Under the pieces are notes generated by a model. It was not told the DNA's origin. It searched no databases and saw nothing but the letters and a program-made list of their open reading frames with translations. From Empedobacter sp036647415 (GTDB taxonomy: Bacteria; Bacteroidota; Bacteroidia; Flavobacteriales; Weeksellaceae): a DNA stretch of 64,000 nt. The translations under genes were made by a program, and so were the position numbers. The stretch lies in NCBI RefSeq assembly GCF_036647415.1, contig NZ_JAVXKG010000007.1, positions 1 through 64,000 on the forward strand, read 5' to 3'. Positions 23,850 to 32,939 of the stretch are shown piece after piece (within the stretch, counting starts at the first letter, position 1; each line of letters opens with the position of its first letter).

Positions 23850-25896
23850 CTTTTATTTGTATAGTTTCTTTTAATAAACTTTCATATTCTTTTAGAAATT
23901 TATATTTGCTATCGAATTGCATCGAGTAAGAAATATTTTGAACAAATGCTAATGCATTAAACAAATCATTAAAAGCACTTTCATTATATCCTTCTTCTTT
24001 GAAGAAATAATACAAATCATTGCGTACAAAACTTTGTGCTCGCTCTAATTCATCATTCATACAATAATCTTTAAGATTAGTAAATGTAAGAAGTTGTTTT
24101 GTAACTTTTTTTAGTTGATCTGATTGATGATTTAATTTGATTAATGCTTCTTGACGTAATTTTTCATGTAAAGGTTTAGTGATAAATTGAACATGTTTTC
24201 TAATTTCGTTTACTAACTCTAAATTGCTTGAAAGTTTACTTTCTATTTCGATACAATTATGTAATAATTCAGTTTTAGTTTCATCTAAATTTAGTTTGAA
24301 AAATAAAATAATCTGATTGACAATGTTATAAAATTCTGATTCTTTTTCACTAATATCATTTTTAACTTCATCAATAAATTTTGAAGTATTTCCTTTTACA
24401 TCATATCTAATTCCATTGTATTTGAATTGTTTGATGTCTTTTTGTTGACCTAATTCTTCTAAAATCAACGCGTCATTTTTCCAAGCTTGTACTTGTTTAA
24501 TTATATTCATATTCTCATCAGAAAATAACGTTGAAGCATCTTCAACTTCTAAAGAATAATCTAAATTTTGAATAGAACTAAATTCGAAATCATAATTATT
24601 GAAGAAATCGTTATAAACTTCTGGATAATTGCGTTTATCAAAATCTTCTTTATATAATGCTATGAACTTGTCTTGATCAATTTTATTTGTTCTGTATAAA
24701 TTTTGATTAAAGAAGAAGTCAAATGAGAAATTTTCTTCTAACTCGTTATAATTTTTAATTAACGTAATAGCTTTCTCTGTTGTATCTTTTTCAGAATGAA
24801 CATTAGTCGATTCAATATTATGTAAACGATCTTCAATATTAGGATGAGAGGCGCCTAAATCCTCTAATTGAATACGTGAAAAGTTATTTCCGAATTGATA
24901 TAATTCTACAACTTCAAGACCATTTTCTATTTTTAATTGATGTTTATTACTATAGAATTTTACTAATTGATTAACATTTTGGAATACATTATCTGAAAAA
25001 ATACGCTCATCTGATTGACGAAAATAGAATTGTAACATTTCATTATAAGCAAAATCATATAAATCTATACGTAATAATGGCATGCTCATTGTCTCAATTC
25101 CAACAATATTTGTTGCAATTTGATCAGCATGAAATTCCATTTCTCTACTCAAAGCCATGTTATGGTGATCCAATTGTGTGTAAATGACACTTAATACTTT
25201 TCCAATTATTTTTGTGTAAAAAATAGCACCACCAGAAATTATTCCGATGAATGCATTCATTTGGCTTATAGAGTCAACATCGTTACGAACAGCGTCATTA
25301 CTGTAAATGATATCATACATAACTCTCGAAGCGTTACCGGCATGACTTCCAATGATCATCGATTTCTGAGAAAAATGCCCGAATTCGTGCGCTATGATTC
25401 CTTTTAACTCATTCTTAGAAACAGCATGCAATAAGCCTAATCCTATGGTAAGGTTTTTTCTTGTAGGAAAGATTAAACTTTGTATTTGATTAGAGTAGGT
25501 TACAGATGCATTAATTTGACCATTAATAAAAACTTTCTTAGGATATTTAACGCCAACATTATCAGCAGTTTCTTTAATTAATTGAAATAATTCTGGATAA
25601 TCTTCTTCAACTATTTCAACTCCATTTTTATCATATTTTTTAAAAATTCCAACTATAAATTTGAAATTATAATAAACAATTAAACTACCTAAAACTAGAA
25701 GTCCAGCACCCAAAACTCCTGTTGCTAACATTGGTTTAGCAAAAAATATTGTAAATCCTCCAACTACACAAGCTACAAAAATTGCAAGACTTATTAATAC
25801 GGATAAAATAAGGGTTAATAGAAAAATAAAAATCCAAAAAATAGATTTCTTTTGTGCTTTCTTGTAATTTTCAGAAATTGTAAATGTTTTATTCAT
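23836..25896 (-). CDS. M48 family membrane metallopeptidase
   Basis: 686 residues from the ATG at 25896. An ATG 16 codons upstream would place the start inside the rocD terminator and is rejected. Two hydrophobic segments lie in the first 85 residues. The zinc motif HEFGH is at about residues 170-174 and the third ligand in SREMEFHADQIA. The long C-terminal part (about 330-686) is charged, alpha-helical and not recognised. M48 enzymes such as HtpX and Ste24 cleave misfolded or lipidated membrane proteins; the substrate here is unknown. Confidence 0.88.
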   Translation of the reverse strand: MNKTFTISENYKKAQKKSIFWIFIFLLTLILSVLISLAIFVACVVGGFTIFFAKPMLATGVLGAGLLVLGSLIVYYNFKFIVGIFKKYDKNGVEIVEEDYPELFQLIKETADNVGVKYPKKVFINGQINASVTYSNQIQSLIFPTRKNLTIGLGLLHAVSKNELKGIIAHEFGHFSQKSMIIGSHAGNASRVMYDIIYSNDAVRNDVDSISQMNAFIGIISGGAIFYTKIIGKVLSVIYTQLDHHNMALSREMEFHADQIATNIVGIETMSMPLLRIDLYDFAYNEMLQFYFRQSDERIFSDNVFQNVNQLVKFYSNKHQLKIENGLEVVELYQFGNNFSRIQLEDLGASHPNIEDRLHNIESTNVHSEKDTTEKAITLIKNYNELEENFSFDFFFNQNLYRTNKIDQDKFIALYKEDFDKRNYPEVYNDFFNNYDFEFSSIQNLDYSLEVEDASTLFSDENMNIIKQVQAWKNDALILEELGQQKDIKQFKYNGIRYDVKGNTSKFIDEVKNDISEKESEFYNIVNQIILFFKLNLDETKTELLHNCIEIESKLSSNLELVNEIRKHVQFITKPLHEKLRQEALIKLNHQSDQLKKVTKQLLTFTNLKDYCMNDELERAQSFVRNDLYYFFKEEGYNESAFNDLFNALAFVQNISYSMQFDSKYKFLKEYESLLKETIQIKEASV

Positions 25897-25923
25897 AGTA
25901 TTAATTAATTCGTCAAAAATAAA

Positions 25924-25953
25924 AAAAACCTGATGAAATTTCATCAGGTTTTT
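25924..25953 (-). terminator. rocD terminator
   Basis: A perfect 30-nt palindrome (15-bp arms) ending in a T-run on the minus strand, placed between rocD and the M48 gene. Confidence 0.8.
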
Positions 25954-25974
25954 CTATTTAAAGTCTATTGTGTA

Positions 25975-27207
25975 TTATTTATTAAATTCTTCTGCAGTTT
26001 TACGAATAACAGCGATACATTCGTGTAATTGTTCTTCGTTCATAACCAATGGTGGAGCGAAACGAATAATATTTCCGTGAGTTGGTTTTGCTAATAATCC
26101 GTTTTCCATCATTTTTACACAGAAATTCCAAGCAGTTTCAGAATCTGGTGTATCGTTGATTAAAATTGCATTTAACAATCCTTTTCCACGAACAGATTTG
26201 AATAAAGAAAAATCTTGAATCAATTTATTAATTTCTGAACGAAATAGTTGACCTAATTTTTCTGCATTATCTGCTAATTTTTCATCTAAAACAACTTTCA
26301 TTGCTTCCATTGCAACAGCCGCAGCCAAAGGATTTCCACCGTAAGTAGAACCGTGTTGACCAGGTTGTATAACATTCATTATTTCATCGTTTGCTAAAAC
26401 TGCCGAAACAGGATAAACACCTCCAGAAACAGCTTTTCCTAAAATTAAAACATCAGCTTCAATATTTTCATGATCAATTGCTAACATTTTTCCTGTACGT
26501 GCAATTCCTGTTTGAATTTCATCTGCAATAAACAAAACATTATATTGTTTACATAATTTTTCGCAAGCTTTTAAATATCCTTCAGAAGGTACATTAACAC
26601 CAGCTTCTCCTTGAATTGGTTCTACTAAAAATCCACAAATTTTGTCTGCTTTTTCTTCAAAAAGTTGTTTCAAAGCTTCAGCATCGTTGTATTCTACAGC
26701 AATAAATCCACTTGTATATGGATTGAAATTTTTACGCGCATCTTCGTCATTAGAGAAAGAAATAATGGTTGTTGTACGACCATGGAAATTATCTTTACAA
26801 ACAACTAAAATAGCTTCTCCGGCAGGAATTCCTTTCTTTTCGTAACCCCATTTACGTGCAATCTTCAAAGCAGTTTCTACTGCTTCCGCGCCCGTATTCA
26901 TTGGTAAAATTTTATCGAAACCGAAAAGTTCTGTCATAAATTTTTCGTAAACTCCTAATTCAGCATTATAAAAAGCACGAGAAGTTAACGTTAATTTTTC
27001 TGCTTGTTCTTTTAGTTTATTGATAATTCGAGGATGACAATGCCCTTGGTTAACAGCCGAATAAGCTGATAAAAAGTCAAAATATCTTTTCCCATCTACA
27101 TCCCAAACATAAACGCCTTCTCCTTTTTCTAAAACAACTGGAAGTGGATGATAATTATGTGCTCCATGTTTCTCTTCTAATGCAATTAATTCTGCTGATT
27201 TTTCCAT
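25975..27207 (-). CDS. rocD: Ornithine-oxo-acid transaminase
   Basis: 410 residues. It is a class III PLP aminotransferase that converts ornithine and 2-oxoglutarate to glutamate semialdehyde and glutamate. The N-terminus EKHGAHNYHPLPVVLEKGEGVYVWDVDGKRYFDFLSAYSAVNQGHCHPRI is typical of ornithine aminotransferase. The PLP lysine is in LILGKAVSGGVYPVSAVLA, with FIADEIQTGIARTGK and GQHGSTYGGNPLAAAVA also present. Monocistronic with its own terminator. It gives the cell an arginine/ornithine catabolic step in addition to the speA route at 46342. Confidence 0.95.
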   Translation of the reverse strand: MEKSAELIALEEKHGAHNYHPLPVVLEKGEGVYVWDVDGKRYFDFLSAYSAVNQGHCHPRIINKLKEQAEKLTLTSRAFYNAELGVYEKFMTELFGFDKILPMNTGAEAVETALKIARKWGYEKKGIPAGEAILVVCKDNFHGRTTTIISFSNDEDARKNFNPYTSGFIAVEYNDAEALKQLFEEKADKICGFLVEPIQGEAGVNVPSEGYLKACEKLCKQYNVLFIADEIQTGIARTGKMLAIDHENIEADVLILGKAVSGGVYPVSAVLANDEIMNVIQPGQHGSTYGGNPLAAAVAMEAMKVVLDEKLADNAEKLGQLFRSEINKLIQDFSLFKSVRGKGLLNAILINDTPDSETAWNFCVKMMENGLLAKPTHGNIIRFAPPLVMNEEQLHECIAVIRKTAEEFNK

Positions 27208-27251
27208 TTTAATATTTGTTTTTTGCTTGTTTGTATAATTTATTCACAAAA

Positions 27252-27276
27252 AAACCGACAATTATAAAGTCGGTTT
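27252..27276 (-). terminator. murI terminator
   Basis: AAACCGAC/GTCGGTTT 8-bp stem followed on the minus strand by a T-run. Confidence 0.75.
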
Positions 27277-27282
27277 ATGTTA

Positions 27283-28086
27283 TCAATTTAATCTTTTTTC
27301 TGTTAATGAAATATCTTTTCCGAAGAATTTTTTCGAAACTTTCAAGAAATTATCTGTATAATCGGATAAGTAAAAATCGTACTGTGGAATATTATCTTCT
27401 GAGGCTAATTTTCCTTCTCTTCCCAATTGATAAATAATTTGATTTACAACAATTAGAGGTGAATTAACAATAGCAACTTTACCTTCAAATACTTGATTGA
27501 TTTCTTTTTCGAGTAAAGGATAATGTGTACATCCTAATATAACAGAGTCTATTCCTTCTAATTTTTTGTTGGTTAAATACGTTTCTAAAACTGCTTTAGA
27601 GATAGATGTATTCGCAAAACCTTCTTCTATAACAGGAACCAATAAAGGTGTTGCCATTTCGACAACTTTTAGATGTTTGTTAAATTTTCGAATAGATTTT
27701 TTATATGCACCAGAATTTATGGTCGCTTTGGTTGCAATAACGCCAATTTTTTCCCTCAATTCAAATGCAATTTTTTCTGCAACTGGAGAAATTACATCAA
27801 TTACAGGAATTTCTTTTCCAGCCGCTTCTTTTATCGCATCAATCGAATTAGAAGTTGCAGAATTACAGGCAACTAGAATTGCTTTGCAATTATTTTCTTT
27901 TAAAAAATTTGTAATATCAACTGAAAAACGTGTTATCGCTTCTCTAGATTTTTCACCGTAAGGTAAATGTTGCGTATCGCCAAAGTAAATCATACTTTCG
28001 TGTGGCAAAAGACGTTTTATTTCTTTTGCAAACGTCAAACCACCAACACCAGAGTCGAAAACACCAATTGGTCTGTTATCATTCAT
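27283..28086 (-). CDS. murI: Glutamate racemase
   Basis: 267 residues, normal length. It interconverts L- and D-glutamate for peptidoglycan. The two catalytic cysteines are visible in VACNSAT and GCTHYPL, with the N-terminal IGVFDSGVGGLTFAKEI and YFGDTQHLPYGEKS motifs. ATG at 28086. A TAnnTTTG box ends 4 nt upstream of the ATG, so the transcript should be essentially leaderless. It is separated from hemW by only 17 nt, but that box suggests its own promoter. Confidence 0.95.
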   Translation of the reverse strand: MNDNRPIGVFDSGVGGLTFAKEIKRLLPHESMIYFGDTQHLPYGEKSREAITRFSVDITNFLKENNCKAILVACNSATSNSIDAIKEAAGKEIPVIDVISPVAEKIAFELREKIGVIATKATINSGAYKKSIRKFNKHLKVVEMATPLLVPVIEEGFANTSISKAVLETYLTNKKLEGIDSVILGCTHYPLLEKEINQVFEGKVAIVNSPLIVVNQIIYQLGREGKLASEDNIPQYDFYLSDYTDNFLKVSKKFFGKDISLTEKRLN

Positions 28087-28090
28087 AAAG

Positions 28091-28098
28091 CAAATTTA
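28091..28098 (-). promoter_or_regulatory. Candidate -7 box for murI
   Basis: The minus strand reads TAAATTTG, matching TAnnTTTG. The predicted start is about 1 nt before the ATG at 28086. Confidence 0.45.
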
Positions 28099-28103
28099 AC
28101 AAA

Positions 28104-29231
28104 TTAATCGACGTAAAACAGTCTTGAAGCAATTCCATCTGCGAAAAATTTTGCTTCTGGTTTCAAAATAATCTTATTTCCTTGTTTTTCAATAAGATTT
28201 TCTTCCAATAATTGATTGATTTCTTGATAAAAAGAATCAATTAATTGTTGAGAAAATTCTGAATTAATTCGATTTAAATCAATTCCATAAATTGTTCTTA
28301 ATCCTATCATAATCATTTCATTAAATTGATCAGATTCATTCAGAATTTCTATTTCATCTGGAAGAATATTTTGATTGATAGATTGCATATATTTCGCATT
28401 ATTTGCAATATTCCAAGCGCGCTGTTTTCTGTTATAGGAATGTGCAGAAGGTCCAATTCCGATATAAGGCACACCTTTCCAGTAGTTTGAATTGTGATGA
28501 GAAAAGTAATTTTCTTTTCCAAAATTAGAAATTTCGTACTGTATAAAATCGTTTGTAGTCAAAGTATCAACTAAAATTTGAAATTGATCATTTTGACGAT
28601 TATCATCTATTGGTTTAGTTTCTCCTTTTTTGATTTGATGATCCAAAACCGTTTTTTCTTCTACAGTCAACGCATAAGAAGAAATATGAGGAACGTCTAA
28701 TTCTATTGCTTTTTGCAGATTTTTACGCCACATTTCGTCTGTAGTTGTTGTAGAACCATAAATCAAATCAATAGTAATGTTTTCAAAACCAAAATCTTGT
28801 GTAAGTTTTATAGATTTTTCTGCTTCTTGTGCATTATGTGCGCGATTCATTAAGCGTAAATCTTCTTCAAAAAAAGATTGAACACCAATTGAAAAACGAT
28901 TGATTGGCGTCGATTTTAAGAATGCTAATTTTTCTTTTGTTAAATCATCTGGATTTGCCTCTAATGTAATTTCCTTAATCGATGAAGTAGAATAATTTTT
29001 ATAAATAGTTTCGAAAATACTTTCTAATTCATTTTCAGATAGGATAGAAGGTGTTCCACCACCAAAATAAATTGTTTCTAAGGGTTGATTGATTTCATTT
29101 TTTCTTAATTCTAATTCTTTATTAATTGCTTTTATTAACAAAGATTTTGACTGAAGATTTGTAGAAAAATGAAAGTCACAATAACTGCATTTTTGCTTAC
29201 AATATGGGATGTGAATGTAGATTCCTGCCAA
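28104..29231 (-). CDS. hemW: Radical SAM heme chaperone HemW
   Basis: 375 residues from TTG at 29231, giving MAGIYIHIPYCKQKCSYCDFHFS, the normal family start. A TTG 7 codons upstream overlaps the promoter box and is rejected. The radical SAM cluster motif is CKQKCSYC. HemW-type features include IYFGGGTPSIL, RFSIGVQSFFEEDLRLMNRAHN and ISSYALTVEEKT. HemW delivers heme to respiratory enzymes and is often misnamed coproporphyrinogen oxidase. Probably separate from murI downstream. Confidence 0.92.
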   Translation of the reverse strand: MAGIYIHIPYCKQKCSYCDFHFSTNLQSKSLLIKAINKELELRKNEINQPLETIYFGGGTPSILSENELESIFETIYKNYSTSSIKEITLEANPDDLTKEKLAFLKSTPINRFSIGVQSFFEEDLRLMNRAHNAQEAEKSIKLTQDFGFENITIDLIYGSTTTTDEMWRKNLQKAIELDVPHISSYALTVEEKTVLDHQIKKGETKPIDDNRQNDQFQILVDTLTTNDFIQYEISNFGKENYFSHHNSNYWKGVPYIGIGPSAHSYNRKQRAWNIANNAKYMQSINQNILPDEIEILNESDQFNEMIMIGLRTIYGIDLNRINSEFSQQLIDSFYQEINQLLEENLIEKQGNKIILKPEAKFFADGIASRLFYVD

Positions 29232-29249
29232 GGTTATTATATTTAATTG

Positions 29250-29257
29250 CAAAATTA
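29250..29257 (-). promoter_or_regulatory. Candidate -7 box for hemW
   Basis: The minus strand reads TAATTTTG, matching TAnnTTTG, with TTT in the -33 position. The leader to TTG 29231 would be about 15 nt, which supports that start. Confidence 0.5.
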
Positions 29258-29374
29258 GGTTTTTAAAAATCTGAAACGGAATAATATGACAGTTTTATTT
29301 TTTTTTAATATTTTTTTTAATTCATAATGATTATTAAAATTAAACTTATATCTTTATCACGAAAATATAATACT

Positions 29375-29566
29375 ATGAATAAAGGAACTGTAAAATTCTT
29401 TAATGACGAAAAAGGATACGGATTTATTAAGGATGACGAAACAGGAAAAGAGTACTTTGTACACGTTTCTGGTTTAGCAGACAAAGTAGAACAAAATGAT
29501 AAAGTATCATTTGATCTAGAACAAGGAAAAAAAGGTATCAATGCCATTAATGTTAAAGTAATTTAA
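29375..29566 (+). CDS. Cold-shock domain protein (CspA family)
   Basis: 63 residues from ATG 29375; 16 upstream in-frame codons are not part of the family. MNKGTVKFFNDEKGYGFIKDDETGKEYFVHVSGL contains both RNA-binding motifs RNP1 (KGYGFI) and RNP2 (YFVHVS). It is a single-stranded nucleic acid-binding RNA chaperone. The upstream TATCTTTA (one base off the -7 box) may be its promoter. Ended by a strong palindrome shared with the next, convergent gene. Confidence 0.93.
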   Translation: MNKGTVKFFNDEKGYGFIKDDETGKEYFVHVSGLADKVEQNDKVSFDLEQGKKGINAINVKVI

Positions 29567-29592
29567 GAATATTATCTCAACATATTTCTTGT

Positions 29593-29618
29593 AAAAGCGA
29601 CCAATATTGGTCGCTTTT
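29593..29618. terminator. Bidirectional terminator after the cold-shock gene
   Basis: A perfect 26-nt palindrome (AAAAGCGACCAAT and its complement) with T-runs on the plus-strand side. Confidence 0.85.
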
Positions 29619-29623
29619 TTATT

Positions 29624-30166
29624 TTAATTTAACTCATCTTTTGATTCATAAAATTCTGCATCATTTAGTAAATCATTTACAAAATGAAACAATCTTCCTA
29701 ATTGGAATTTGGCAATATAATGACCATATAAACTTGCTGCATAAGTTCCTAAAGCAATCAATAAAGCAACTGGAATAGCCCAAACCCAAACACTAGTACC
29801 TTGTACAATGTATTCTGAAAGGGCATAGGAGCCAAGTGTTATAAAAACTGCACCACTTAAACCATATAAAAACGCGAAAAAAGTCCAAACATTAGGTTTT
29901 GGACCAATAATTCCACGAACAACTAAATAATCTAAATGATCTTCATCTTCTTCTATACGAATTTGTAATTGTGGATGCCAATATTTGTCTTTATCTTTTC
30001 GTACACGTACCATCGCAATCTCATTATTGGCGTAACCACCATATTCTACTGAATTTTTTTCGAGATGCTTTTTGATTAAATCAATAAATTCTTGCTTTGA
30101 TAATTGCGTGAAAACTTTGAAACGAGGTCGGCTTAGTAGAGATTTAATTGGCACTTTTTGGCTCAT
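29624..30166 (-). CDS. Conserved two-helix membrane protein, unknown function
   Basis: 180 residues. A soluble alpha/beta N-terminal part of about 90 residues (SRPRFKVFTQLSKQEFIDLIKKHLEK ... WHPQLQIRIEEDEDHLDYLVVRGIIGPKP) is followed by two membrane helices (about 94-115 and 125-147) and a short amphipathic tail. Relatives in Flavobacteriia are sometimes labelled GTP-binding, but no G-motif is present here. It converges with the cold-shock gene. Confidence 0.65.
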   Translation of the reverse strand: MSQKVPIKSLLSRPRFKVFTQLSKQEFIDLIKKHLEKNSVEYGGYANNEIAMVRVRKDKDKYWHPQLQIRIEEDEDHLDYLVVRGIIGPKPNVWTFFAFLYGLSGAVFITLGSYALSEYIVQGTSVWVWAIPVALLIALGTYAASLYGHYIAKFQLGRLFHFVNDLLNDAEFYESKDELN

Positions 30167-30207
30167 AATACTTATGGTTTTCTTAAATTTACAACAAATG
30201 TTTTAAT

Positions 30208-30540
30208 ATGACGAAAATCATTTCTGATACCTACGAAAAAATATTTGAGATAGTACGTCAAATTCCAGAAGGAAAAGTTTGTACCTATGGTTTGATTGCT
30301 CAAAAAATTGGAGAAAAATTTTCTGCTCGAGTTGTAGGCTATGCGCTAAATAATTCACATCATATAGAAGATATACCAGCTCATCGAGTTGTCAATCGAA
30401 ATGGATTACTTACTGGTAAACACCATTTTAATCCATCCACTTTGATGCAAAAATTATTAGAAAATGAAGGAATTGAAATTGAGAACGATAAAGTTGTTGA
30501 TTTTAAAAATTATCTTTGGAATCCTTCTGAAAGAAACTGA
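30208..30540 (+). CDS. Alkyltransferase-like protein (MGMT family, no active-site Cys)
   Basis: 110 residues, the length of the stand-alone DNA-binding domain of O6-alkylguanine-DNA alkyltransferases. IPEGKVCTYGLIAQKIG and SARVVGYALNN are the helix-turn-helix and arginine-finger regions. The active site PCHRV is replaced by PAHRV (Pro57-Ala58-His59-Arg60), so it cannot accept an alkyl group. Such alkyltransferase-like proteins bind alkylated guanine and hand it to nucleotide excision repair. uvrA is in this window, but not adjacent. Confidence 0.88.
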   Translation: MTKIISDTYEKIFEIVRQIPEGKVCTYGLIAQKIGEKFSARVVGYALNNSHHIEDIPAHRVVNRNGLLTGKHHFNPSTLMQKLLENEGIEIENDKVVDFKNYLWNPSERN

Positions 30541-30559
30541 TCTTTATTTGTAACATTTT

Positions 30560-30567
30560 TAACTTTG
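30560..30567 (+). promoter_or_regulatory. Candidate -7 box for the ABC exporter operon
   Basis: TAACTTTG matches TAnnTTTG; the leader to ATG 30604 would be about 33 nt. A near-match TAACTTTA at 30574 is an alternative. Confidence 0.4.
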
Positions 30568-30603
30568 TTCTTACTAACTTTACATATTAAATTGAAAAGA
30601 TAA

Positions 30604-31536
30604 ATGGATTTTTTATTGCAAGCCGAAGGTTTAACAAGAAAATATAAAGATAAAGTTGCACTTAATAATTTTAGTATCAATATTCCAAAAGGGTCTATTT
30701 ATGGGCTTTTAGGTCCAAATGGTGCTGGAAAAACAACTTTTATTAGAATTGTTAATCAAATTACTGCACCAGATAGTGGTACAATTTTATTGAATGGAGA
30801 ACCATTAACAAATAAAACAATAGGGCAAGTAGGTTATATGCCAGAAGAAAGAGGTTTGTACAAAAACATGAAAGTTGGCGAACAAGCGCTTTATTTTGCA
30901 AGACTGAAAGGACTTTCTTCTGCTGAGGCTAGAAAGAGAACCGAATATTGGTTTGAGAAATTGGATATGATGTCTTGGTGGAATAAAAAATTGAGTGAAC
31001 TTTCTAAAGGAATGGGACAAAAAGTTCAATTTGTTATTACGGTAATTCACAATCCATCTTTGTTAATTTTTGATGAGCCATTTAGTGGTTTTGATCCTGT
31101 AAATGCTCAAATTATTGCCAATGAAATTTTAGAACTTCGTGACAAAGGAACAACCATTATTTTTTCGACACATCGTATGGAATCTGTAGAAGAAATGTGT
31201 GACCATGTTGCTTTAATTAATCAAGCAAATAAAGTGTTAGATGGAACGATAGAAGATGTTCGTAATCAATTTAAAACAGGAAAATTTTCTATAGAATTAG
31301 GAAATGTTTCACCTGATAATTTACAAAATTTAGCCAACGAGTTTGATATTTCAGATGTAAGAGAGCTGAATCAACGAACTGAATTTAATTTGTTATACAA
31401 CAAAACTATTCCGACGAATGAAATTTTAATGAAATTAATGAATTTAGGACAAGTTCATCAATTTAAAGAAATTATTCCATCAATGAATGATGTTTTTCTA
31501 GAAGCGGTAAAACAAAGTTCATCATCTAATATTTAA
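30604..31536 (+). CDS. ABC transporter ATP-binding protein (NatA-like)
   Basis: 310 residues. Walker A GPNGAGKTT, signature LSKGMGQK and Walker B LLIFDEPFSGFD are all present, and a C-terminal DUF4162-type extension (about 225-310) is typical of this subfamily. It energises the permease encoded 11 nt downstream. Related NatAB systems export sodium or other small compounds, but the substrate cannot be told from the sequence. Cytoplasmic face of the inner membrane. Confidence 0.9.
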   Translation: MDFLLQAEGLTRKYKDKVALNNFSINIPKGSIYGLLGPNGAGKTTFIRIVNQITAPDSGTILLNGEPLTNKTIGQVGYMPEERGLYKNMKVGEQALYFARLKGLSSAEARKRTEYWFEKLDMMSWWNKKLSELSKGMGQKVQFVITVIHNPSLLIFDEPFSGFDPVNAQIIANEILELRDKGTTIIFSTHRMESVEEMCDHVALINQANKVLDGTIEDVRNQFKTGKFSIELGNVSPDNLQNLANEFDISDVRELNQRTEFNLLYNKTIPTNEILMKLMNLGQVHQFKEIIPSMNDVFLEAVKQSSSSNI

Positions 31537-31547
31537 GCCAATTCCGA

Positions 31548-32867
31548 ATGAAAAATATATTTTTAATAGCACAAAGAGAATTCTTTTCTCAAGTAAAAAA
31601 TAAAGCATTTATTATCATGACTTTTCTTTCTCCACTTTTGATTGTTGGAGCAGGAGCTGTTATATTTTTATTAAGTTCTGCAAATAATTCGGAGGTTAAA
31701 AATATTGCGATTGTAGATGAAAGTGCAGAGTTTGTAACTTCTTTCAAATCGTCTAAACAAATGATGTTTAGTATTTACACACCAGAAGAATTGAAAGGAA
31801 TAAAAGATACTTTGAAGGATAGTAAATATCTGAATGCGATTTTACATATTCCTAAAAATACAGATGGAAACTATGATAATATCGAAAAAAATACGCAACT
31901 AATTACCAATGGAAATTTAGGAATTATGGATCGTGAGAAGTTATCTCGCGTAATTAGTTCTAAAATAGAAAAAGATAAACAAGTAAAATTTGGAATAGAT
32001 AGTGCTGCACTCAATAATTCTAAAGCAAATGTAAATCTTAATGTTTTCAATGTTTCGGACGGAAAAGAAGATAAAGGAATGGAGTTGAAGATTGGTTTAT
32101 CAATGTTTTTGACCTATATTATTTTTATGTTTGTGATGATTTATGGTGTAAAAGTAATGCGTTCTATTGTCGAGGAAAAAAATAATCGTGTTGTCGAAAT
32201 TATCATATCTTCTGTAAAACCGTTTGAATTGATGATGGGAAAAATTGTTGGAACAACAATGGTTGCGTTAACACAATTCGGAATCTGGATTGGTATGACA
32301 TTGGTTCTTTTATTGGCTTTTCCAGCTATTGCAGCATCGCGAATGGATATGACACAACAAATGATGAATCAAGCACAAGTTGCGGAAGCAAATCCTGATA
32401 TGATGCAAAAAATGACAGAGGTTAGCGAAGTTTTAATGTCTTTTAATTATCCATTAATCATTTTTGCTTTTATTGCTTATTTTATTTTGGGTTATTTATT
32501 TTATAGCTCAATTTTTGCGGCAATTGGTTCTGCTGTTGATAATGACACTGACACACAGCAATTTACTTATTTTCCATTAGTACCAATGATGGTTGGTTTA
32601 TATGGAAGTATGACAACTTTCGAAAATCCTGATGGACCTGTAGCATTCTGGTTGTCGATGGTTCCGTTGACATCTCCAATATCTATGATAACCCGAATTC
32701 CGTTTGACGTTCCGATGTGGCAATTGGCTTTATCATTAAGTATTTTATTGATTAGCACAATATTTATGATATATATTGCAGGAAAAATCTATCGAATTGG
32801 AATTTTGATTTATGGTAAAAAACCAACTGTAAGGGAAATTATTAAGTGGATTTCTTATAAAAATTAA
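31548..32867 (+). CDS. ABC transporter permease (NatB-like, ABC-2 type)
   Basis: 439 residues. One N-terminal membrane helix (AFIIMTFLSPLLIVGAGAVIFLL) is followed by a periplasmic loop of about 150 residues and five or six further helices from residue 180 on. The motif VKVMRSIVEEKNNRVVEIIISSVKPFELMMGKIVG is the diagnostic ABC-2/NatB segment. It is the membrane partner of the ATPase encoded just upstream. The operon ends at a strong palindromic terminator. Confidence 0.9.
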   Translation: MKNIFLIAQREFFSQVKNKAFIIMTFLSPLLIVGAGAVIFLLSSANNSEVKNIAIVDESAEFVTSFKSSKQMMFSIYTPEELKGIKDTLKDSKYLNAILHIPKNTDGNYDNIEKNTQLITNGNLGIMDREKLSRVISSKIEKDKQVKFGIDSAALNNSKANVNLNVFNVSDGKEDKGMELKIGLSMFLTYIIFMFVMIYGVKVMRSIVEEKNNRVVEIIISSVKPFELMMGKIVGTTMVALTQFGIWIGMTLVLLLAFPAIAASRMDMTQQMMNQAQVAEANPDMMQKMTEVSEVLMSFNYPLIIFAFIAYFILGYLFYSSIFAAIGSAVDNDTDTQQFTYFPLVPMMVGLYGSMTTFENPDGPVAFWLSMVPLTSPISMITRIPFDVPMWQLALSLSILLISTIFMIYIAGKIYRIGILIYGKKPTVREIIKWISYKN

Positions 32868-32872
32868 AATAT

Positions 32873-32898
32873 AAACCGAATGAAATTTCATTCGGTTT
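32873..32898 (+). terminator. Terminator of the ABC exporter operon
   Basis: A perfect 26-nt palindrome (AAACCGAATGAAA and its complement) followed by a T-run. Confidence 0.85.
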
Positions 32899-32914
32899 TT
32901 TTGTGATTTAAAAC

Positions 32915-32922
32915 TAAATTTG
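32915..32922 (+). promoter_or_regulatory. Candidate -7 box for the peptidase E gene
   Basis: TAAATTTG matches TAnnTTTG and gives a leader of about 14 nt before ATG 32940. Confidence 0.45.
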
Positions 32923-32939
32923 ATGAAAATTTAAAAAAT

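Noticed and set aside
25897..25944. N-terminal 16-codon extension of the M48 peptidase
   Set aside because: It is encoded by the rocD terminator palindrome; ATG 25896 gives a normal start.
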